Below are positions 13,608 through 23,889 of a DNA stretch of 64,000 nt, in pieces. The notes beneath the pieces are model-generated. The model saw only the letters and a program-made list of their open reading frames with translations. It did not search any database and was not told where the DNA came from. The stretch is from contig VYZB01000330.1 of assembly GCA_013397455.1 (NCBI GenBank), positions 203,113 to 267,112 on the forward strand. The letters are read 5' to 3'. Both the position numbers and the translations under genes were made by a program. This DNA comes from Crotophaga sulcirostris (lineage: Eukaryota > Chordata > Aves > Cuculiformes > Crotophagidae). Position 1 is the stretch's first letter; each line of letters starts with the position of its first letter.

Positions 13608-14459
13608 GGAACAGGGATGCCATCTAAAGGGATCTTCACAGGCTTGAGAGGTGGGCCTGTGCGAACCTCATGAAGTTCAATGACGCCACGTGCAAGCTCC
13701 TGCACAAGGATCAGGGCAATCCCCAGCACAATTACAGGCTGGGTGGAGAATGGGTTGAGAGTAGCCCTGAAGAGAAGGACTTGGGGGTGTTGGTGGATAA
13801 GAAGCTCAACGTGAGCCAGTGGTATGTGCTTGCAGCCTAGAAAGCAAACTGTATCCTGGGCTGCATCAAAAGAAGTGTGACCAGTAGGTCGAGGGAGATG
13901 ATTCTCCTCCTCTACTTTGCTCTTGTGAGACTCCACCTGGAGTCCTGTGTCCAGTTCTGGAGTCCTTAGCCCAGGAAGGACATGGATCTGTTAGAGCAAG
14001 TCCAGAGGAGACCAAGGAGATGATCTGAGGGCTGGAGCACTGCCCATATGAGGACAGGCTGAGAGAGTTGGGGTTGTTCAGCCTGGAGAAGGGAAGGCTC
14101 TTGAGAGACCCATAGCAGCCTTCCATTATTTAAAAGGGGCTACAAGAAAGCTGAGGAGGGGCTCTTTATCAGGGAGCGCAGGGACAGGATAAGGAGTAGT
14201 GGTTTTAAGCTGAAAGAGAGGAGATTTAGATGAGGTATTAGGAAGAAACTTCTTCATATGGGGGTGGTGAGGCACTGGCACAGGTTGCCCAGGGGGAGTC
14301 ATGGATGCTCCATCCCTGGAGGTGTTCAAGGCCAGACTGATGGGGCTTGGAGCAGCCTGATCTGGTGGGAGGTGTCCCTGCCTGTGGCAGGAGGGTTGGA
14401 GCTGGGTGATGTTTGAGGTCCCTTCCAATCCAAACCATTCTATGATTCTACAATTCTGT
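13608..14459 (+). mobile_element. CR1 LINE fragment, sense, long 3' portion
   Basis: About 850 bases of CR1 ORF2 C-terminus and 3' UTR. The start matches the segment encoding the GNRD-like region before FLH-type residues, and a run GAGAAGGACTTGGGGGTG near 13768 is the conserved (E)EKDLGV segment of LINE reverse transcriptases. It ends with CCATTCTATGATTCTACA, the CR1 tail. Stops interrupt the frame. It faces another CR1 only about 380 bases downstream in the opposite orientation. Confidence 0.93.
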
Positions 14460-14839
14460 CTGACTGGAAAGGACTCCAGCAGGAAAGTCTCTGTCAACTG
14501 GATCAACTTTGTCTGGTTAATGTGTATGCTTGCAGAAACAGTTGTGCCACATGATAGCATAACAAAATCAGTCTGTGGACGTGATAACTGGGTGAAGTGT
14601 AATACTCCAGAAGTGTTAAATTTTTGTTAAAGTCAGAGATGTAACAGTTGACAGTAAATCAGAACCACCATGTACCTGCGGCATAGCTACGGGTGATGAC
14701 TAGGTTTCCCTCAGGAAGGATATAAGGAGGAAAAAAAAGAAAACAAACAAACCAACCAAACAACCAAACAATGCCATATGTTTATAGTAAGGTGTTATTG
14801 TGTGGCTGCTTGTGGTAAAGGTTTTATTTCTGCTGACCC
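14460..14839 (+). other. Spacer between two convergent CR1 copies
   Basis: Intronic spacer that holds an A-rich AAAC/AACC simple repeat at 14731-14771. No gene is seen. In a folded transcript it would form the loop between the inverted CR1 copies. Confidence 0.6.
14731..14771 (+). repeat. A-rich (AAAC/AACC)n simple repeat
   Basis: A run of A followed by repeated AAAC and AACC units, just upstream of an antisense CR1. Confidence 0.85.
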
Positions 14840-15668
14840 AGAATCATAGAATCATCTAGTTGGAAAACACCTTTGAGGTTTTCGAGTCCAGCCATATCTG
14901 TCCACTACTAAACCATATCCCTGAGGAACTCATCTACCTGTCTTTTAAACACCTCCAGGGATGGGAACTCAGCCACCTCCCTGGGCAGCCTGTTCCACTG
15001 CCTGACCACCCTTTCAGTAAAGAAATTTTTCCTAATGTATAGTCTGAACCTCCCCTGGCACAACTTGAGGCCTCTCATCCTATCACCTGTCACTTGGGAG
15101 AAGAGACTCATCTCACTACAACCTCCTGTCAGGGAGTTGTAGACAGTGATAAGGTCTCCCCTCAGCCTCCTCTTCACTAAGCTAAACAGCCCCAGTTCCC
15201 TCAGCCTCTCCTGAGGCTTGTTCTCCAGCCCCTTCACCAGCCTCGTTGCCTTCTCTGGACCCGCTCCAGCACCTCAATGTCTTTCTTGTAGTGAGGGGCC
15301 CAAAACTGCACACAGGACTCGAGATGTGGCCTCACCAGTGCTGAGTACAGGGGTACAGTCACTGCCCTGCTCCTGCTGGCCACCCTGTTTCTGATACAGG
15401 CCAAGATGCCATTGGCTGCCGCCTTCTGTCAGCCAACACCCCCAGGCCCTTCTCTGCCAGGCAGCTCTCCAGCCATTCTCCCCCAGGCCTGTAACGCTGC
15501 CTGGGGTTGTGGTGTCCCAAATGCAGGACTCGACACTTGGTCTAGTTGAACCTCATGCTGTTGGTTTCAGCCCATCGATCCAACCTGTTCAGATCCCTTC
15601 GCAGAACCTCCCTTCCTTCCAGCAGATGAGCACTACCACCCAGCTTAGTGTCATCTGCAAGGGCCCTA
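14840..15668 (-). mobile_element. CR1 LINE fragment, antisense, long 3' portion
   Basis: The left edge carries GAATCATAGAATCATC, the CR1 3' terminal repeat read in reverse. Inside are GGGCAGCCTGTTCCACTG, TCACCTGTCACTTGGGAG and the reverse-transcriptase C-terminal region on the minus strand, extending to about 15668 (GTGTCATCTGCAAGGGCCC). A minus-strand frame of 109 residues (15237-14908) keeps recognisable CR1 ORF2 sequence, so this copy is fairly young, but it is truncated and inactive. Confidence 0.93.
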
Positions 15669-18600
15669 CAACTCCTGTTTTTCTAACATGGAGTTCTACT
15701 CACATAGATTGTTGTCGGTTCATTCAGTATATGTATTATTCACTACACAAATTGAGACTGGGCTGCAGTAGCAACATTAAGGTTTAGCTTAAATCTGGTT
15801 TAAATGGCAACTCTTTGAAAATGTTGGATTACTTCTAGCTTTCTAGCACTTCTCAGCCCTTACAGGTGGGTATAGTTGGGCTCTTAGGCTGTCTCGCTTG
15901 CTGTGTAAAACAGCTACATAAAGGTGGATTTAATTGGAGTGTTTTACTTTACTTTTGGGGTGAACTGTGGCATACATTAAGTCAGCTGGTGGGATTCAGT
16001 TGATGGTAAATACATACCCCAAGAAAGCCATGGTAGGTAGGTTGCATCTGGACATGTAGGGAGTGACATTATTGAGCTGTAGCTAGACATTACAGCGTAC
16101 TGTCAAGCTAGAGAGCTTGATAACTGTGTACAGGCTTTGCAACAGGCTGAGTTTTTTCATCATCAGACTTGAGAAAAGTCCAGTGACTATATAATAAGGA
16201 AGGATAAGAACTTGTGGAAGTAGCTGAATTAAGGAATTAAATGATGTTATGATCAAAGTGTGAGGGTCAGGAACTGATCTTTAGAACCATATAGCCTCAC
16301 AGAACATGGAGGTTTGTTCAGGTTACTCTCTTACCTGGTTATTTTGCTTAAATGTTGACACCCATCTCCCAGCTGAAGTTAACCTGACAGCCATGGGCAA
16401 AAATTCAGACTTTGAATAAGTAAGTAGGTAAAGCTTCCATAAGGCTAGTGACATTTTTTCTGTATGTAAGAATATTGTTGTTCCTCTACTAGGTTAGATT
16501 AATTGCTGTGCTAGGTTAGTGGACAATTCAGCAACCTGTTTGCAATAGTGATGTCTAGGAATAGAAACTTGGCGGTTACAACATGATTTTTGTTCAGTTG
16601 TGTTCTGTTTTTCAGCAGCTGGCTGGATAAGAACTTTTGTGGAGTTGTCTTTGCACTCCTATGTTTAGCAATCATCGGTGCATTAATGTTCAGGTTTGCT
16701 GAATCCCTATTTGAGCTGGTTGCATTTTTGGTCTCTGTAGCTTTCTACAGCGGTGACTCTCACAATTAAGAAGAAAAGAAAATGTTTTTGTGCACAATAG
16801 ATTATTAAAGCTACTTAATTATCTCCCTGGGAGCCTTTTTGTTTGTGTGTTGTAAGAGAGCTATGCCCAGTGTCTTGTCTTTGATGTATTTTTTTTTTCT
16901 TGCAGATTTATCTTCCTTGTGTTATCTTTCTTTTCCAATGAGAAGACTTTAATTTAAATTGTTCATGTAACTCGTCCGTTTTTTAATCTTCCTCTGAAAA
17001 GGAGGTGACCTGAACATCTCATGATAAAAAAACAGTTCAGTGGTGTCAAATGTGTTCTGTATTATTCTCGATTCTTCCATTATATAGTTTTTCCTCTTTG
17101 GTTGTTGATGATTGAGCGGCTGTGATTTGAAAGAGTTGCAACTTGGATCTTAAGCTTCCACTCAAGAGGAATTGCTATGTATGTAAGTTACTCTTTTTGT
17201 CTCTGTTCATTACCTTGCATTTATCTCTAGAGATTTTGCCTTCCATACTGTCTGGGCGTTTAGCACTGTGATATCCTTTTGTAGTTCTTTACAACCAGTT
17301 TCTGGCTGTGATAATTTTGTATGATAAGGAAACTTGCTTTGGTAGTCATTGTCTCTTCCGGCTGATTTAGGTATGTTGACCTGTATGATTTTATTTTTGA
17401 ACCCCTTTGGTAACTTCTATTTATTATGATGACAACACACAACACACAGTATTTCTTGCTTTAAATAATTACAGATCCCCCGGAAAACCCTTTTCTCATA
17501 TCCTTATTATAGATAATTTGCACTGCAGTTTTATTGAAGAATGTTCTTGGATGTCTCTTGGAAGTCTTAAATGCTGTATACTAGCTTAATTAGGATAGGT
17601 CAACAAGTATGTGAACCCTTCAAAAGATGTCTCCAATAGTGCTGTGAGGCATTACATTTTCTTTGCAAAATCTGTGTTAATTATCTCCCCATATATTATT
17701 TTTTCTTTTGTAAATTTATTCAGCTGTAGTTTCCATCAGTCTGTTTAGTGATGGAGATAGGGCTATACTCTGTAATTATTTGGGTAATTGTTATCACATT
17801 CTGCTTAAGTAATTGGTTACAGATACTGAAATATAAAATTGCTGACTGTCTTCAGAAATCTTAAGTGAGTGCCATGTGAGCCTAGTAATTTGTTCTAAAA
17901 TCCTCTTCTATTAGCACTTTTGTATGACATTTTCCCTCTGACGACCTCTGGAAAGAGAGCTTAGATGAGACCTTCCCTGATCTTTTTTTTACAGAACATC
18001 GACACAAAGAGTTTATTCCATGGTTTCTGCTGCGGTTCAGGCTTCTTGAGTACTCTTTTTCTTTAGGAAAATTTTACTGTTTGTAAAATTGGCAAGAAAT
18101 GGCATTTTTAGACAAACCTTTGCTCTAACATAGCTCAGTAAGGCTGTCTTGAACCATGCTTAGCAAAAGTTAAATAGGGCAGATGTACTAAGGGGAAGTT
18201 CATATACAATTTCAGCATCTTTGTAGCTCAGACACTTCCTGATAGTAGTCTTGGATAGTAGTTGTGGATTCCTCATGCTTATGCTGTTCTCCTTTTTGAA
18301 GTTAAATGTTAAAGTAATGATTTTTTTTTTTTTTTAATTCCTCTGGGAGTTTAAATATGCTTTCCTGGAGTGTTGTCTTGATAATTACATCTTGAACTAT
18401 GTTGCATGGCTCAGAATTAGATCAGGAGTGTTGTTTCCTTTTGTTAGCGTTCTAGCTGGTTGCACTTGGCTGTGTTGTAAGAATTTGTTCAGTGGTGGTT
18501 GTTGTTGGTGGTGGTTCGGGTTTTTTTGTCTGTCCTTTTCCCCTGCCCTGCACATCAGTAGTTGAAGTCTTAAGTTATTACTTCGCAGTCTCTCTTGTTC

Positions 18601-21600
18601 CTATCTCTATCTTGTTCTTATCTCACATGTGCTGTCACCGCTGAGTAGAAGTCGTTGATAGTATATCATTAATACACTATTTCTTCTAGTTTGGATATGG
18701 AATTTAAATGCAACACCATACTTGTTGAGGTAAATTAGTTGGGATATTGTGTTTTCCTAGTAGAAAATAGTATTCCTGCACTGGGACAAATCAGTTGCAC
18801 TCTTCTTGTACAATATTTTTACTTTACTATAATACTGTCTCCGGAATTTTGTTCGTCCATTCTCTTTTGAACATGTCTCAGTTACATCTCTCAAAAGCAG
18901 TCTTTCAAGTTTGTTTGTTGTTTTATTTTTGGGCTTCCAGCCTTTATGTGGAAGCACTTGCACGTGCTGGTCCTACTTTGGATGTCTGTTTCAAGTGCCC
19001 TGTGTTGGTAAACTTGTAGTTTTGGCTGGATTTCAGTGACTCCTTTTGATTTTTGTGACTTTGCTTCAAGTGTACATAACCATGACTCTGCTCTTCTGTC
19101 ACCTTCATCCCAGGTGTTACTAATGGCGCTTAGTAAAGACCTTTAAATTCCAGTTCCTGCTTCTTTTTTTTTTTCCCTAGGTAGACACCCCCCTCCCCAG
19201 TTTCTGCGATTCATGAGAAATATCAAACTCTATAATGGAGTTAAGATTTGGCCTATGGAGCATTGCCTGCCTGGCTGTCTTAAAAGCTGTAGGATTTGCT
19301 GTACTTCTAGAGAAGTTCCTGCATATTTTGCCTCTTATTTCTTCCAGTAATTAAACCTTGAATGTAGCTATGGGATTGTAATTTATTTTAGAATGAAGAC
19401 TTTTATAGATGAGCGCTGTAGCCTAATTTAAAAGGAGGACATGCAAAGCCTGCTTCAGGAAGGACGACTGTGTGTTGGTGGTGCCTCTGTTTCCATTTTG
19501 GTGCTTGTGTGCTACCACAAAACCTTCAACTCATGCTGCTGAGGTATTGAACACATTTTCTGCAGACTAGCTCTCACCAGTTAGTGTTTTGTTGTTTTTT
19601 TTTTTAAAGTCTTAACAATTCATCCAATAATCAGTCTAATTAGTCTTACAGGTTTCTAGCAATTATTTTTTTCCATTATTGAGCATCTTTCACGGGTACA
19701 AGTTGTGAAGTGTGAGTTTTTTCCTAGTTTCCTATTGTACACCTATTCTTTTCACTCTGTTGGTCATTCTTTTTTTGGGGGTAGTTGTTCATTTAGAAAT
19801 GCTGACTGTGACATTGCCTATATCGTTTTTATGTTTCTCCTTGGTACTAGCACAGTTGGAAAATGAACTACCTCAATTTGCAATTTTTGGGGGGGGAAAA
19901 TTGATTTTTTTGGATAATTTTGTTGCTAAGTCTTGCCGTGGTAGGAGCTGATATTTGTGAGGAAATAAATGCAGATTTTAGTTGCAACTACTCACTAACA
20001 GTTAAGCACATAAACACTTCTTATTTTTGTGTCATACCTAATAATAGAGGTCATTAAAACCTTTTTAATGGCTTTAGTGAAAAACATATATTTAACCAAA
20101 AAGAGAGATCTTTTGGGTCTTACCTTTGCTACCTGTTATGTGCATGTACTGTCAGTACAGCTCAAGTCTGTCTTGAGACTAAGGATCTGTAAAAGTAGGA
20201 ATGGCAAAGGTTTGAATCAGGCCTGAGGTACAGTCTTGGCATAGTCTCATTTCTTCTTTGCTTCCATCTGTTCAGGTATATTTAAAATTTTATTAAAAGC
20301 TTTATGTGCATGTAATGCTTTTGTCCTTGTAGAAAAAGAAAATACGTGGTATAAACCTGGGAAACTTTAAGAATTAGTGAACTGAATTAGTTCTTTTCAT
20401 CAAAAGCTGAGATACAGGGAATTCTAACTTTGAATTATTCATCCCTGAAGGGAAAAATAAGATAGGTAAAAGAGAATATTGGATTAAATTAATCTTCAGT
20501 GTAACTGACTGGTTTCCAGGGAGCTACAAGCCAGCTGCATTGATAACAATTATTTTTTTGTAAGAAAACCTCTTTCGTTCCAATTGAATGTTACCTTTAT
20601 TGAGGTTCAAATGCTATTACATAATGGCATTTGGCTGCAAGGCTAATGTATGAAGGAACTAAAAGGTGGTTGCTTCTTTTCTAGGATTAATCTGGTTCAC
20701 AGCTTTGCTGTTTGGTTGTGTGTGTCCCCTACCCCCCCTCCTGCTCCCACTCAGTTAATGGACAAGAGGGCTTCAGTAGTGTTGTAAAACCATACAGGAA
20801 TATTTGAGTTTTATTCCTTTAGGCCTCTTTACTGTCTGGGGATTTTAAGGGCTGTCCTCAAAACAGTAGATAACTACACAAGTTGATACTCTATTTTAAA
20901 AATGCTGCCAAGTCTAGGCAGCCTAATGACTGTTATAAAACCTGAAGAATAAATATAGGCTTGAACTTTGAACGTTTTCAGTCTCTTGTGAATGATCCAT
21001 ATGTTAATATAAGCTATGGATGACTGAATCAGTGCAAAGTATCACTGCAGTGCACATATGCACGTTGAAAATTATTAGCAATACAAGGTTTATATTGGAC
21101 TGTAAGACTGATGTATAATGTATATTCTGTAATTTTCCTTTTGCTATATCTTAATTTTAGCATAGTATATTCTGCTACAAGCATCAAGGATGTTGACACA
21201 GTAAAAAGCAAAGAAATGTAACTGCTAATGTTTCTTTTCTTGATAGCTCAGTTTACTTGAACCATTTATTGCCTTAATATTCTATTACAGATATACTTCT
21301 TAATTCTTGTGTTGGGTTACTTAATTGCAGGTATGTTTGTTTGTCTTTTACCAAACACTGCATTTTTTTCTGTCTCTGTAAAGCATCAAACAATTCTGGC
21401 ACTGTGATGTGACAGAGTGGAAAATATAGAATGAACAGTACTGTTGCTGCTTTACTCACAGCAATGGTTTTATAGATAAACAATGTCTCTAACATTGTAG
21501 GATGGTAGTACTAAAAGTCAGTTTGGATTTAAGCTGTAAATGTATAAGGAAGTCAGTTTAATCAATGTAGTTGGTAGAAGAGGTTTGAGATGGAGAAACT

Positions 21601-21638
21601 GTTTTGTATATCTAACGTTTGTTTTAACCCTGTTTCAG
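15669..21638 (+). other. 3' end of intron 1, no gene seen
   Basis: About 6 kb of AT-rich intron with several poly-T tracts (for example 18321-18336 and 19593-19604). I see no exon, transposon or RNA gene. The last bases are a pyrimidine-rich tract and TTTCAG acceptor of the leader exon. Confidence 0.6.
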
Positions 21639-21732
21639 AACACACAGCTTTTGTGGAGGACAGCAAGTTGATGGAAGAAGAGCAGACTCCCCACAGGAAA
21701 GAAAATAAAAGCTCTTGGAGCAACTTATTAAG
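21639..21732 (+). other. ZMYM2: ZMYM2 leader exon (5' UTR, or alternative N-terminal coding)
   Basis: A 94-base exon is predicted by a good acceptor (CCCTGTTTCAG before 21639) and donor (AAG then GTAAAC at 21733). It lies 1.3 kb upstream of the exon holding the normal ZMYM2 start, as expected for a noncoding leader exon of this gene. It contains an ATG at 21671-21673 with no stop before the donor; the 62 bases from there to the exon end join in frame to the next exon, giving 23-24 extra residues rich in E, K, S and N. The ATG context is mediocre (T at -3, G at +4). Whether it is translated is not known. The exon itself is an inference from splice signals and position; transcript data would settle it. 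Confidence 0.6.
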
Positions 21733-23029
21733 GTAAACAGATTGCAGTGGATTTCTGGATGGGTAAGTATTAATGAGCAGGATATTTCTATTTCCTCTAT
21801 TTAGCTTCCTTTATAAAGAATTTGTAAAAAAGTGCAGAAAGCTACTTCTAGCCTTTTGCAAAAATTCAGTCATGTAACGCATTACTGTATCCTCAAAGAC
21901 ATACCCAAATTATCATGTAGTTATGTTGGTGTTTTTCTTGTGCATATCAAAGTCAATTAAACTTGTTGATTTTTAGAACAGACTTTTTTCAGAGAGATCT
22001 TAGATCCCTTAGAAATTATTATATACCTGTTTGGAATTACAGGTACAGACATCATATATATAGGTCTACTTTTATACATTTTTTTTTTTAATTCATGGCA
22101 GAATTGACAATTATAAACAACAGATTCCCCAGGCTAAACTATTGCTAAAAGCAAACAGAAACCTCTGGGCAAAGTAGCTGTTGGGAAAGAGCCTGAAGAA
22201 GTATCCCTGGCTCTTAAAAAAAAAAAAGAGATAAAGTTATTGAAAGCTGCAGTGGAACATGAGGCAACAAGTCAAATGAGCAGCCTGTGATAGTGGCTAG
22301 AAATGAGAGGTTGCTGTGCACCTTTCCCTGCTTGATAATGTATCTCTTCTCATCACATGCAACTAATCCATATCTCTCTTGCTTACCTCTGTGTTATGGA
22401 ACCACCTGAGGAGGTTTGGCAGTGTGGGATTGGGGGAAAATCAGTCAAATTTCAAAGCTGTTAATATGCAAAATGATGTTGCTCTTTTTTTTTTTTCCTA
22501 GACACTTGGGTATGTGCTTCAATCTCTTATTGTGTAAATGTATCAATATTAAAGCTTTAACATTTTTAATAGGAATAAAATTTAATAGGAATTCAAATTT
22601 TTTTCTGCAGGTCTAACTTTTGGTCTTGCTTTACAGTCTAGCAAAAGCAGTGTTACAGGATCATTGTGTGCATATATGGGTGGGAAAGGGGCTGTGAAAA
22701 CAGGATCATGTAATAAATACCATCAAAAGTTCTATTTCTTCTGCATGTGTTGCTAAACAAAATGATGTGTAACTATTGTCTGAGAAATGTTAGTGATGGC
22801 GACAATTTTTTTTTTTCTAGTATAGGATTATAAAGTAAATGAATGTTAAGATATTCAAAGAAGAGCATAGATAAACTTTGTTTTTTCTTTACATGATCTC
22901 AGGAAGAAAACAGTGTAAAAGCTGGAACTATTAATTCTGTAGTTATGTTTTAAGAGTTGTTATTGGCAAGTTTTATATCTTATTCTGAAGCTGGGTGTGT
23001 TTTTTCTTCCTTTTTTTTTTTTTAAACAG
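21733..23029 (+). other. ZMYM2: Intron between leader exon and first coding exon
   Basis: This 1.3 kb intron begins GTAAAC and ends with a long T-tract and AAACAG. It is AT-rich with A- and T-runs. I see no repeat element or gene in it. Confidence 0.6.
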
Positions 23030-23039
23030 CAGATCTGGA
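23030..23039 (+). other. ZMYM2: 5' UTR part of first coding exon with tandem NAGNAG acceptor
   Basis: The sequence AAACAGCAG at 23024-23032 offers two acceptors three bases apart, so the exon can begin at 23030 or 23033. If translation starts at the normal ATG (23040) this only changes the leader; if it starts in the upstream exon, it adds or removes one residue. Confidence 0.6.
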
Positions 23040-23889
23040 ATGGACACAAGTCCTCTGGGAGGATTAGAACTGCCTGAACAGACTGCTGGTGTACTAGGGA
23101 ATACCACCATGGCAGCAGGTCTTGCAAATGTAGGAAATACATTTGGAGGTCCACCAAGTTCTTTAGTTTCCAGATCTAATAAATTCCAAAGCTCGCCTAT
23201 AGAAGATGACGATGATGTAGTTTTTATTGAACCTATACAACCTCCACAAAATTCTACATCACTGACAGGTGATCAAAGGAACACTGCATTTACATCATCA
23301 AAAAATGAAGAACTTCAAGGAAATGATGGTAAAATGCTTCCTCCTTCAAAAGACTTAAATTCTCAAAAGGGGAGTATAAGTGAAACTATCATTATTGATG
23401 ACGAAGAAGACATTGAAACAAATCAAGGACAGGAGAAGAATGCTTCCAGTTTTAATGAACGAAGACTTCCAGAGTGTAAAAATAGAACCAACGATATGGA
23501 ATACTCAGCTTCCAGTTTTTCAAGAAGTAAGGTAAATTCAGGAGTAGGTAATAGTGGTATAACCACAGAACCAGACTCTGAAATTCAGATTGCTAATGTT
23601 ACTACATTAGAAACAGGTGCTGTGAGCTCTGTGAGTGATGGTCATTTAGAAAATACTGAAGGGCGTGACATGAACTTAATGATTACACATGTAACATCAC
23701 TCCAGAATGCCAACTTGGGAGATGTATCTAATGGACTGCAGTCAAGTAATTTTGGTGTTAATATGCAAACATACACCCAATCTTTGACTTCACAGACCAA
23801 GACTGGTGTAGGACCTTTCAATCCTGGTAGAATGAATGTGGCTGGAGATGTATTTCAAAATGGAGAATCTGTGACTCATCATAATCCTG
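23040..23889 (+). CDS. ZMYM2: ZMYM2 first coding exon, residues 1-283 (disordered N-terminus)
   Basis: Encodes the N-terminus of ZMYM2 (ZNF198), a nuclear protein known in mammals to bind SUMO and to associate with the LSD1-CoREST-HDAC corepressor; its gene is also the 5' partner in ZMYM2-FGFR1 leukaemia fusions. The start ATG has a strong context (G at -3, G at +4) and opens MDTSPLGGLELPEQ, closely matching the mammalian N-terminus. The 283 residues are rich in S, N, T and acidic residues with no domain. Two acidic-hydrophobic patches, DDDDVVFIEP (residues 56-65) and ETIIIDDEED (115-124), resemble SUMO-interaction motifs. The conserved segment ITTEPDSEIQIANVTTLETG and the block around GVGPFNPGRMNVAGDVFQNG identify the protein. 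The exon starts at 23030 or 23033 and ends in phase 1 before GTAAGT. Confidence 0.97.

Noticed and set aside
22995..23039. Open frame continuing upstream of the ZMYM2 start through the T-tract
   Set aside because: It reads the polypyrimidine tract of the splice acceptor as Phe/Leu and begins at a GTG; it is intron, not coding.
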